NCBI GenBank assembly: GCA_034231615.1
Contig: CM067312.1
Span: 6,807,747 to 6,871,746, forward strand
Source: Meghimatium bilineatum
Lineage: Eukaryota; Mollusca; Gastropoda; Stylommatophora; Philomycidae
Reading direction: 5' to 3'
DNA length: 64,000 bases
Shown piece after piece: positions 62,801 to 64,000 of the stretch (position 1 is its first letter; each line of letters begins with the position of its first letter). Below the pieces are notes generated by a model. That model saw only the letters and a program-made list of their open reading frames with translations. It searched no databases and had not been told where the DNA came from. The position numbers were made by a program, and so were the translations under genes.

Positions 62801-64000
62801 CTAACATTTCAACACCAAATTGATCTGTGATTGCCTATTCATCCAGAGGAATTCTGGCTTATATCGTAACTAACACGGTATGGAAGCAAATCATCTGCCA
62901 CATATGGGTGCTCCTGGTAGTGGTAAACTTATTACAGTTTATTTGGGCGATTTATTTGGTTTATTTATTCTTATACATTTGTTCTCAAAATCTTGCTAAT
63001 TAGCAGGATGTAGAATGGAATGCATTGTGCCATGGTTTATATGACATCTTTGACATCACACAACTAACTTCAACATGGCTTCTGGGTCACTTGACACTAT
63101 GGGATGGGATAGCTAACTCCAAGACCTTCTTAGTAGTCTCTTACAGTGTGCATGGAAGGAAACTGTCATTATTCTTTGACTCTGTTTGGATCTTGGCAAA
63201 ATATGGCCGCCATTTTCATTTAGATCAGTGCTCGTTTTCCTTGTGTTTACCATCTCAACTGTGAGTCATTTGTACAGCTGGGTTGATTGAAGAGAAGTCA
63301 TCCTGGGAGTTAAACACAACTTTTGTACAGCTGGGTTGATTGAAGAGAAGTCATCCTGGGAGTTAAACACAACTTTTGTACAGCTGGGTTGATTGAAAAG
63401 GAGTCGTCCTGGGAGTTGAACACAATTTTTGGATGACAGATAAATCAGTATGCTATTGACAGATAATTCCAGTATTTGGGGGATAATAGATGCAGTTGCG
63501 CTTGTGGGTTGCTAGGGTCTTCCCCCCCCCCCAAAAGGGGTAAAAAAATAGCAATACTTACCAGTCATGCATGGGGGAGGGGGTGGAGGTGTATTGGTTT
63601 GGCTATCCTATAGGTCAAAGTGACTCAAAAATCATGATGGGGTCGAATGTATCAGGTCAATACGTGCATATAATAGCATAATCTATGACACGACATTCCG
63701 TTCTCTGGACTACATCTTGTGAATCTGTAGTAGTCTAAGCACGAATATAGAAGTTTGAGGAGATCATGGTCAACATAAGGAATGGACAGAATTTTGATAA
63801 TTCTACACACTTGTCTGTGCTACAGACGCATTAAAGGATGTCTCTATGTCGTTTAGTCCTCTGCAGTCACTGCAATATACCATTACAGTTGTTTATATAC
63901 TTATAATTTCAGGTTATATTAGACATGGCTGCAGATCGAGGAGCATTTATTGACCAGAGTCAATCTCTCAACATACATATTGCAGAGCCAAACTATGGGA
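23825..64000 (+). CDS. RRM1: Ribonucleoside-diphosphate reductase large subunit, 17 exons seen, 3' end outside window
   Basis: The product is the catalytic alpha subunit of class Ia ribonucleotide reductase. It reduces ribonucleoside diphosphates to deoxyribonucleoside diphosphates in the cytosol, working with the tyrosyl-radical RRM2 subunit. The exons, in order, are 23825-23843, 29977-30065, 33154-33331, 34518-34618, 36724-36783, 38698-38737, 42339-42415, 43407-43492, 47444-47585, 48803-48886, 50261-50502, 51917-52118, 54018-54167, 54581-54835, 55551-55755, 59990-60126 and 63913 onward. Every intron is GT-AG and all phases chain, giving 2155 nt (718 codons). The model is collinear with human RRM1 as I remember it. 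Lys5 and Asp57 of the ATP cone, Cys218/Cys444 (redox pair), Asn427/Cys429/Glu431 (active site) and Asp226/Arg256 (specificity site) fall at human numbering without gaps. Human RRM1 has 792 residues, so about 74 residues remain downstream, including the tyrosine pair and C-terminal CxxC. Introns hold most of the transposons in this window. Confidence 0.96.
23930..24215 (+). pseudogene. LINE reverse transcriptase fragment, degraded
   Basis: In shifting frames it reads [16 protein letters not shown], then RQDSRYH and [20 protein letters not shown], a LINE reverse transcriptase C-terminal region. Lies in RRM1 intron 1. Confidence 0.65.
24220..25365 (+). repeat. 1.2-kb dispersed repeat, copy 1
   Basis: Non-coding repeat that aligns over its length with 58395-59660 in RRM1 intron 15. 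It has several short open frames but none conserved between the copies. It ends near GAGCGAACGC, like the SINE tails. Confidence 0.75.
25385..26640 (+). pseudogene. LINE reverse transcriptase C-terminus, split by a younger LINE
   Basis: Encodes [40 protein letters not shown] and [18 protein letters not shown], the usual tail of LINE reverse transcriptases. The frame is broken at 25736-26589 by the RNase H LINE and resumes after it at 26601. Confidence 0.8.
25736..26589 (+). mobile_element. RNase H LINE copy with 11-bp target duplication
   Basis: A 5'-truncated LINE flanked by GGGCTCATTGG at 25725-25735 and 26590-26600. It codes for an RNase H domain with YTDGS (Asp), [12 protein letters not shown] (Glu), FTDCRSLL (Asp) and GNEKADALS (Asp), then [20 protein letters not shown] and the CPCGSG/HILQDCP cysteine region. 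A 2-nt deletion near 26113, seen against the copy at 52198, shifts the frame just before G-N-E-K-A-D. It ends GCGCAGAAGAAGAAG. Confidence 0.92.
27000..27280 (-). mobile_element. LINE 3' end (family 'KRHDTLL')
   Basis: Minus strand encodes [20 protein letters not shown] and [20 protein letters not shown]. Same element as at 10775 and 55868. Confidence 0.75.
27560..27790. repeat. 37-bp tandem repeat, 6 units
   Basis: Units of TTTGTATCTGCCGACACAGG plus AGGCAATGGATCATGGG, with one variant step (CCAATACAGG). Located in RRM1 intron 1. Confidence 0.9.
27990..28560. repeat. Dispersed repeat shared with 37280-37860
   Basis: Diverged alignment, e.g. GAGTGTAGCATAGT with AGTGTAGCATGTT and CTGCATCTTTCTGTATCCAT with CTGCATCTCTTTGTCATTTC. 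No coding content seen. Confidence 0.45.
28690..29880 (+). pseudogene. RNase H LINE, degraded, split by SINE-A
   Basis: Starts with GACAGCCCTCTAAAGTCTGT, matching 4045 onward in the LINE at 3744. The match resumes after the SINE and continues through [10 protein letters not shown]-like and [17 protein letters not shown]-like segments to about 29880. Many stops. Confidence 0.7.
28808..29069 (-). mobile_element. SINE-A copy with 11-bp target duplication
   Basis: Reverse full-length copy flanked by GAGAATGAACT at 28797-28807 and 29070-29080, nested inside the older LINE. Confidence 0.85.
29977..30065 (+). CDS. RRM1: RRM1 exon 2 (residues 7-36)
   Basis: The acceptor TTTTTTGCAG and donor GTAAGT bound an 89-nt exon. 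It encodes the start of the ATP-cone (overall allosteric activity) domain, including the conserved FDKITSRI and LCYGL stretches and ending V-D-P. It enters in phase 1 and leaves in phase 0. Confidence 0.95.
30203..30322 (-). mobile_element. SINE-B copy, truncated
   Basis: Reverse copy lacking the family's 5' 40 bp; lies 140 bp after RRM1 exon 2. Confidence 0.75.
30440..30592 (-). mobile_element. SINE-B copy
   Basis: Reverse, diverged full-length copy in RRM1 intron 2. Confidence 0.7.
30983..31109 (+). mobile_element. SINE-A, 5' part, diverged
   Basis: Matches AAAGGGAGCAAAGAACAGTA to GCTGAAGTTGGATATGTG. It abuts a reverse copy and may form a hairpin with it. Confidence 0.55.
31110..31374 (-). 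mobile_element. SINE-A copy
   Basis: Reverse near full-length copy ending AACACACGGGCG. No clear target duplication. Confidence 0.8.
31380..32484. other. Intron 2 sequence without recognised repeat
   Basis: AT-rich and apparently unique. Short frames at 31290-31793 have no splice support or domains. Confidence 0.5.
32485..32640 (-). mobile_element. SINE-B copy
   Basis: Reverse, diverged copy (CTACTAGATATCCAGCAAGA, CACATCCATCTTCTGTGG). Confidence 0.7.
33154..33331 (+). CDS. RRM1: RRM1 exon 3 (residues 37-96)
   Basis: The acceptor TTTTCTCAG and donor GTATGC bound this exon. It encodes the remainder of the ATP cone, with VTTVELD (Asp57, the residue whose change makes mouse R1 insensitive to dATP), [20 protein letters not shown] and KKVFS. 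It leaves in phase 1. Confidence 0.97.
33966..34074. repeat. Inverted repeat, arms about 29 bp
   Basis: ATAACACTTCAGTTCAAATG at 33975-33994 and its complement at 34044-34063 are perfect over 20 bp, with further matches outside. The loop is 49 bp. Confidence 0.85.
34075..34405 (+). pseudogene. LINE reverse transcriptase 3' end, degraded
   Basis: Shifting frames give R-R-G-R-P-R-R-R-W-like, then [20 protein letters not shown] and TTFWKEYVS, followed by TGATGATGATG. In RRM1 intron 3. Confidence 0.7.
34518..34618 (+). CDS. RRM1: RRM1 exon 4 (residues 96-129)
   Basis: The acceptor CTCTTTGCAG and donor GTACGT bound this exon. It encodes the [10 protein letters not shown] and GKHSPMIS stretches that join the ATP cone to the catalytic barrel, and it ends L-K-N-A-D in phase 0. 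Confidence 0.95.
35199..35430 (-). mobile_element. SINE-A copy, short internal deletion
   Basis: Reverse copy, flanked by near-identical TGATCATAG and TGGTCATAG. Confidence 0.75.
35478..35600. repeat. About 20-bp tandem repeat, 6 units
   Basis: Units of TTCTATARAAGAGAAACTTG. Confidence 0.85.
35790..36085 (+). mobile_element. LINE 3' end (family 'CRHD')
   Basis: Reads CATGTATGCAGACATGATTC through AGGGGGTGGAAGCAGAGG and the family's 3' end (ACGTGTTTACAGATAAG). Coding frame broken. In RRM1 intron 4. Confidence 0.75.
36724..36783 (+). CDS. RRM1: RRM1 exon 5 (residues 130-149)
   Basis: This 60-nt exon lies between the acceptor ATATTCACAG and donor GTATGA. It encodes [20 protein letters not shown], nearly identical to the human segment. 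Phase is 0 at both ends. Confidence 0.95.
36825..36978 (-). mobile_element. SINE-B copy
   Basis: Reverse, diverged copy starting 42 bp after the donor of RRM1 exon 5. Confidence 0.7.
37280..37850. repeat. Dispersed repeat shared with 27990-28560
   Basis: Non-coding, diverged second copy in RRM1 intron 5. It borders the 36-bp minisatellite. Confidence 0.4.
37855..38505. repeat. 36-bp minisatellite containing a duplicated LINE 3' end
   Basis: Units resemble ACAACAGAATATGAAACATT plus TAACAGTGAGTCAGGG. Two blocks (about 38003-38107 and 38186-38290) are not the unit. They match the 3' end of the RNase H LINE at 4908-4998 (TTCTATGGGCCACTGTGTG to GACATGTTTCAAGTGAATG). The block plus flanking units is repeated at a 183-bp step. 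In RRM1 intron 5, 190 bp before exon 6. Confidence 0.88.
38698..38737 (+). CDS. RRM1: RRM1 exon 6 (residues 150-162)
   Basis: This 40-nt exon lies between the acceptor CCTTTTTTTCAG and donor GTATGT. It encodes [13 protein letters not shown], identical to the human segment, and ends in phase 1. Confidence 0.95.
38890..39052. repeat. 81-bp tandem duplication
   Basis: TTCTAGTTCAGGGTGAAAAG recurs at 38891 and 38972. The unit contains a SINE-A-like piece (AGAATAGGGCCACTGTTTTG). Confidence 0.8.
39330..39600 (-). pseudogene. RNase H LINE 3' end
   Basis: Minus strand encodes [38 protein letters not shown] and FVLMTGLKI, matching the LINE at 25736 and 52198. The frame has one stop. Tail reads GAACGCAGAAGG. 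Confidence 0.75.
39601..41150. other. Intron 6 sequence, mostly unassigned
   Basis: Includes a short piece (40680-40760) also found at 7125-7215 (TTTTCTGTTGCATGGG, GCAACCGCATGCGT). No gene recognised. Confidence 0.45.
41160..42283 (+). pseudogene. Mariner transposase pseudogene
   Basis: A Tc1/mariner element of the mariner type. Fragments in order: an N-terminal helix-turn-helix region near 41166 ([18 protein letters not shown]), [50 protein letters not shown] then GDESWAHHD (first catalytic Asp), [35 protein letters not shown] and [13 protein letters not shown] frame break at about 41548 and another near 41880 disrupt it, and the position of the third catalytic Asp reads C-Y. A 3' terminal repeat ending ACCCTCGTA lies at about 42255-42283. 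I did not find the 5' repeat. It sits in RRM1 intron 6. Confidence 0.88.
42339..42415 (+). CDS. RRM1: RRM1 exon 7 (residues 163-188)
   Basis: The acceptor AAATCTTTCAG and donor GTCAGT bound this exon. It encodes [20 protein letters not shown] followed by IDAAIE. The donor departs from the usual GTRAGT. A degraded mariner element ends about 55 bp before the acceptor. Confidence 0.95.
42826..42922 (+). mobile_element. SINE-A, 3' end only
   Basis: CAGCTGTAAACCCTGACAAC to GAGTTTGAGAATTAACACAG. Lies between exon 7 and the 46-bp array. Confidence 0.65.
42958..43418 (+). repeat. 46-bp tandem array of the RRM1 exon 8 splice acceptor, 10 units
   Basis: TCTATTACAG (or TCTCTTACAG) followed by ACGTACAATCTG occurs ten times. 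The exon-start ACG falls at 42993, 43039, 43085, 43131, 43177, 43223, 43269, 43315, 43361 and 43407, an exact 46-bp period. Only the last copy leads into conserved RRM1 sequence. Each unit has a pyrimidine-rich tract, AG and the first 12 nt of the exon. The unit has no stop codon in any of the three forward frames. Confidence 0.98.
43407..43492 (+). CDS. RRM1: RRM1 exon 8 (residues 189-217)
   Basis: This exon encodes [10 protein letters not shown], then [17 protein letters not shown], ending in phase 2 before the donor GTACTA. Its acceptor TCTATTACAG and first 12 nt (ACGTACAATCTG) are also present nine more times upstream at an exact 46-bp period. The acceptor used here is therefore the last of ten near-identical sites. 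I chose it because only this copy continues into conserved RRM1 sequence. Confidence 0.94.
43985..44580. repeat. About 187-bp tandem repeat, 3 units
   Basis: TGCAGAATTGAATAC recurs at 44101, 44289 and 44476. Each unit also has TTTGCGCAAGAGGTGAA and GTGTTCGGAAAACTCAATAA. Frames crossing it in both directions are not genes. It ends next to the piggyBac pseudogene. Confidence 0.88.
44654..45637 (-). pseudogene. piggyBac transposase pseudogene, internal deletion
   Basis: A PGBD4-like transposase on the minus strand. The first 198 codons are open: an acidic N-terminus ([10 protein letters not shown]), then the start of the transposase domain ([57 protein letters not shown]). A frameshift at about 45041 leads to [18 protein letters not shown] and [20 protein letters not shown], which keeps the first catalytic Asp. 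From about 44878 the middle of the catalytic domain is missing. Sequence resumes in the C-terminal zinc-binding region ([40 protein letters not shown]). It cannot be active. It lies in RRM1 intron 8, antisense to the host gene. Confidence 0.9.
45868..46182. repeat. 38-bp tandem repeat, 8 units
   Basis: Units of GTGAGTGGATGCTGGATATA plus GTGGTTTTGTTTATGTGT; one unit is shortened near 46130. Confidence 0.92.
46183..47010. other. Intron 8 sequence, mostly unassigned
   Basis: No gene recognised. A short 5' piece of SINE-A (GTGTTGCCGGGGCCCGAGAG) is at 46859-46906. Confidence 0.5.
47015..47098 (+). mobile_element. RTE-like LINE 3' end
   Basis: CTTTGATACATAATACTGTG to GGCATGGCACATGATGATGA: the last 80 bp of the element at 1880-2556. 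Confidence 0.85.
47286..47405. repeat. 52-bp tandem repeat, 2.2 units
   Basis: ATGTTGAACAATAARTTTGT recurs at 47295 and 47347, with a third start at 47399, 45 bp before RRM1 exon 9. Confidence 0.85.
47444..47585 (+). CDS. RRM1: RRM1 exon 9 (residues 217-264)
   Basis: The acceptor TTCCATATAG and donor GTAAGC bound this exon. It begins with Ser217 (split codon) and Cys218, one of the redox cysteines, then FLL. It also carries Asp226 in the dNTP specificity site, the [10 protein letters not shown] stretch, and [11 protein letters not shown] with Arg256. Confidence 0.96.
47612..47705 (+). mobile_element. tRNA-like SINE head
   Basis: TGGTGTAGTGGGAACA (A box region) and GTGGGTTTGAATCCTGC (B box), 27 bp after the donor of RRM1 exon 9. 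Could be a decayed tRNA. Confidence 0.5.
47955..48345. repeat. 42-bp tandem repeat, about 9 units
   Basis: Units of CACTAGAATAAAGCACATTG plus TACTTTCTAAATCTTGTCTTGT in two parts; occasional longer unit with CTTCAGTCTT. Confidence 0.92.
48405..48636 (+). mobile_element. SINE-A copy, diverged
   Basis: Near full-length, ending GGAGTTTAAGAATGAATAAA then GAAGAA. In RRM1 intron 9. Confidence 0.7.
48803..48886 (+). CDS. RRM1: RRM1 exon 10 (residues 265-292)
   Basis: This 84-nt exon lies between the acceptor TTAATTCGTCAG and donor GTATGA. It encodes [20 protein letters not shown] and YVDQGGNK, part of the catalytic barrel and the flexible loop region next to the specificity site. Phase is 0 at both ends. 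Confidence 0.96.
48975..49066 (+). mobile_element. SINE-A, 5' part, diverged
   Basis: CCTGTGTGTTACTAAGTTCT to CATGTCATAAGAGACGACTA. Confidence 0.5.
49508..49662 (+). mobile_element. SINE-A, 3' half
   Basis: GTGATCCGGAAGCCTTGCTG to AAGAACGAATGTAGAAGAA. In RRM1 intron 10. Confidence 0.7.
50118..50235 (+). mobile_element. SINE-A, 5' part, diverged
   Basis: AAAGAGAATCAAAGAATAGC to AAGTGACTCGAAAGCTGT; ends 25 bp before RRM1 exon 11. Confidence 0.5.
50261..50502 (+). CDS. RRM1: RRM1 exon 11 (residues 293-373)
   Basis: The acceptor TCTATTCCAG and donor GTGAGT bound this exon. It encodes [51 protein letters not shown] and [16 protein letters not shown]. This is the most conserved block of the barrel. 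It leaves in phase 2. Confidence 0.97.
50739..50878 (+). mobile_element. SINE-B copy
   Basis: Full-length, ending GAAAATGAACGCAGAAGAAG. In RRM1 intron 11. Confidence 0.8.
50960..51035 (-). mobile_element. tRNA-like fragment
   Basis: Minus strand has GGTCTCATAACTATGAGATC then TTGGGTTCTAACC, an anticodon-arm and T-arm arrangement. The acceptor stem does not close. Confidence 0.4.
51170..51330 (-). repeat. Repeat with Penelope/hammerhead-like motif
   Basis: The minus strand reads CTTGATAAAGACC-TTTT-GGTCGAAAC. The GACC/GGTC hairpin is perfect and is followed by GAAA, as in stem II of Penelope-associated hammerheads. The core CTGATGA is changed. The left edge matches 19355. Confidence 0.3.
51567..51790. 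repeat. Fold-back inverted repeat, arms about 100 bp
   Basis: The left arm (to 51667, ...CATGCAATAAAAC) and right arm (from 51688, GTTTTATTGCATG...) are complementary over about 100 bp with few mismatches. The loop is 20 bp. It lies 125 bp before RRM1 exon 12. Probably a fold-back DNA element; no terminal duplication identified. Confidence 0.85.
51917..52118 (+). CDS. RRM1: RRM1 exon 12 (residues 373-440)
   Basis: The acceptor TTCCATTTCAG and donor GTAATT bound this exon. It encodes [40 protein letters not shown] and CTEIVEY. It holds the active-site triad Asn427, Cys429 (thiyl radical) and Glu431. It leaves in phase 0. Confidence 0.97.
52198..52794 (+). mobile_element. RNase H LINE copy with 14-bp target duplication
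   Basis: A 5'-truncated LINE flanked by GTCAATTGAAATAT at 52184-52197 and 52795-52808. It begins inside the RNase H domain at the third catalytic Asp region (ACAGATTGCAGATCCCTACT). It keeps [19 protein letters not shown] across one frame break and the C-terminal [20 protein letters not shown], and ends AATGCAGAAGAAGAA. It is very similar to the copy at 25736. It lies 80 bp after the donor of RRM1 exon 12. Confidence 0.92.
53155..53582. repeat. 33-36 bp tandem repeat, about 12 units
   Basis: Units of CATTATTGYCCAGAGCCAAC plus TAGGTGTCACATT, some with an extra ATT. In RRM1 intron 12. Confidence 0.93.
53681..53932 (-). mobile_element. SINE-A copy, diverged
   Basis: Reverse copy with small deletions (TTACTCTCAAACTCTTGCC to CGACAACACACAGCC). 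Ends 85 bp before RRM1 exon 13. Confidence 0.65.
54018..54167 (+). CDS. RRM1: RRM1 exon 13 (residues 441-490)
   Basis: The acceptor TTTATTTCCAG and donor GTAGGC bound a 150-nt exon. It begins V-A-V-C-N-L-A-S, where the Cys is Cys444, partner of Cys218. It continues through [20 protein letters not shown] and ends P-E. Phase is 0 at both ends. Confidence 0.97.
54581..54835 (+). CDS. RRM1: RRM1 exon 14 (residues 491-575)
   Basis: The acceptor ACTTCTATAG and donor GTATGT bound a 255-nt exon. It encodes [40 protein letters not shown] and [20 protein letters not shown]. Phase is 0 at both ends. Confidence 0.97.
55060..55215 (+). pseudogene. Mariner transposase remnant
   Basis: In broken frames the segment reads [12 protein letters not shown], then [12 protein letters not shown], recalling mariner P-x-K-F-K-x-x-x-S-A-G-K-V-M-x-T-V-F-W. 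Strongly decayed; in RRM1 intron 14. Confidence 0.45.
55551..55755 (+). CDS. RRM1: RRM1 exon 15 (residues 576-644)
   Basis: The acceptor TACATTATAG and donor GTATGT bound this exon. It encodes [40 protein letters not shown] and [14 protein letters not shown]. The first 14 residues diverge from vertebrate RRM1. It leaves in phase 1. Confidence 0.96.
55868..56162 (-). mobile_element. LINE 3' end (family 'KRHDTLL')
   Basis: Complement matches 10780-11075 (e.g. TTAAAAGACATGACACCTTA). In RRM1 intron 15. Confidence 0.75.
56164..56236 (+). mobile_element. SINE-B, 3' half
   Basis: TGTCCTGCTAGAAATCTATT to GAAGTTTAAGAGCGAAC. Confidence 0.6.
56285..57226. repeat. 43-bp satellite array, about 22 units
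   Basis: Units of AACATYCAAGGTGTGCTATC plus CATCCRTGAAACTTACCTTTACT. Variants at two positions (ATTC/ATCC and CCGTG/CCATG) recur in an approximate three-unit pattern. Each unit contains TACTAAC on the plus strand and AAAGGTAAGT on the minus strand. In RRM1 intron 15. Confidence 0.97.
57764..57912 (+). mobile_element. SINE-B copy
   Basis: Diverged full-length copy, CCAAAGATGGATGTGTCTGA to GAGTTTGAGAATTAATTTTG. Confidence 0.7.
58395..59660 (+). repeat. 1.2-kb dispersed repeat, copy 2
   Basis: Aligns with 24220-25365. It ends TTGAGAGCGAACGCTGAAGA, i.e. with the same tail as the SINEs and the RNase H LINE. No conserved coding frame, so possibly a long non-autonomous retroelement. Confidence 0.78.
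59990..60126 (+). CDS. RRM1: RRM1 exon 16 (residues 644-689)
   Basis: The acceptor GCTGATCCAG and donor GTATAC bound this exon. It encodes [20 protein letters not shown], then [12 protein letters not shown] and [11 protein letters not shown]. Phase 1 in, phase 0 out. The preceding intron 15 carries the 43-bp satellite array. Confidence 0.95.
60155..60262. repeat. 39-bp tandem repeat, 3 units
   Basis: GTAACACCAACAATTATCAT and variants, starting 30 bp after RRM1 exon 16. Confidence 0.8.
60263..61000. other. Intron 16 sequence without recognised repeat
   Basis: No gene or repeat family recognised here. GAAACTCAGTGC-type text near 60545-60650 weakly resembles 18970-19075 (CAGTCGATATACGCGCTACA against GGATATGCGCACTACACACT). 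Confidence 0.4.
61005..61460 (-). pseudogene. LINE reverse transcriptase C-terminus (family 'CRHD')
   Basis: The best copy of this family in the window. The minus strand is open for 120 codons: [70 protein letters not shown] and [19 protein letters not shown]. The catalytic part is missing. Confidence 0.85.
61665..61822 (+). mobile_element. SINE-B copy
   Basis: AAGACGGATGTGTCGAGC to GAATGAATGCTGAAGAAGAA. Confidence 0.8.
61823..62575. other. Intron 16 sequence without recognised gene
   Basis: A weak SINE-A-like 5' fragment at about 62480-62530. Short frames only. Confidence 0.4.
62580..62860 (-). pseudogene. RNase H LINE 3' end, diverged family
   Basis: Minus strand reads [20 protein letters not shown] and a following L-W-G-N-x-E-D-L-like segment, corresponding to [10 protein letters not shown] and [11 protein letters not shown] in the LINE at 25736. 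Confidence 0.6.
62978..63182 (-). mobile_element. SINE-A copy, diverged
   Basis: Reverse: GTTCTCAAAATCTTGCTAAT to GAAACTGTCATTATTCTTTG. Confidence 0.6.
63266..63428. repeat. 53-bp tandem repeat, 3 units
   Basis: TTTGTACAGCTGGGTTGATT recurs at 63269, 63322 and 63375. Confidence 0.92.
63515..63757 (+). mobile_element. SINE-A copy, diverged
   Basis: CTTCCCCCCCCCCCAAAAGG to TCTAAGCACGAATATAGAAG. Ends 155 bp before RRM1 exon 17. Confidence 0.65.
63913..64000 (+). CDS. RRM1: RRM1 exon 17, runs off window (residues 690-718+)
   Basis: The acceptor TTATAATTTCAG is followed by [20 protein letters not shown] and IHIAEPNYG. The reading frame is open to the window edge. The radical-transfer tyrosine pair (737/738 in human) should lie within the next 20 codons. 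Confidence 0.96.

Overview
This is a window of animal nuclear DNA. It is AT-rich, has spliced genes with GT-AG introns of 0.4 to 6 kb, and is saturated with LINE fragments, tailed SINEs, DNA-transposon relics and minisatellites. There are no operons, bacterial-type genes or CRISPR arrays. The repeat mix (RNase H-bearing LINEs, RTE-like LINE ends, piggyBac and mariner relics, tRNA-derived SINEs) fits an invertebrate, possibly a mollusc; that placement is inference.

The dominant gene is RRM1, the large (alpha) subunit of class Ia ribonucleotide reductase, on the + strand. It starts at 23825 and runs off the right edge. I assembled 17 exons by hand: 23825-23843, 29977-30065, 33154-33331, 34518-34618, 36724-36783, 38698-38737, 42339-42415, 43407-43492, 47444-47585, 48803-48886, 50261-50502, 51917-52118, 54018-54167, 54581-54835, 55551-55755, 59990-60126 and 63913 to beyond 64000. 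All phases chain. They give 718 codons collinear with human RRM1, so that Cys218, Asn427, Cys429, Glu431 and Cys444 fall at exactly the human numbers. An E2F-like site (TTTGGCGC) lies 100 bp upstream of the ATG. The last exon or exons (radical-transfer tyrosines and C-terminal CxxC) lie outside the window.

Upstream (about 3.0 to 21.9 kb, + strand) are exon-like segments of an unrecognised gene. Three of them (3044-3175, 7351-7706, 12037-12081) chain in phase. A terminal-exon-like ORF at 21507-21721 is followed by AATAAA at 21903. The chain between 12081 and 21507 is not resolved.

The rest is repeats. Two related SINE families (called A, about 275 bp, and B, about 160 bp) and the RNase H LINE all end in a GAACGCAGAAGAAG-like tail, and several copies have perfect 11 to 14 bp target-site duplications. 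Other elements are a 188-bp hAT-type MITE with an 8-bp duplication, a broken mariner in RRM1 intron 6, a broken piggyBac transposase gene in intron 8, and fragments of at least four LINE families.

The most unusual structure is at 42958-43418. The 3' splice site of RRM1 exon 8, together with the first 12 nt of the exon, is repeated ten times at an exact 46-bp period, and the unit has no stop codon in any forward frame. A parallel case is at 12062-12226, where the 5' splice site of an exon of the upstream gene is repeated five times at an exact 33-bp period.
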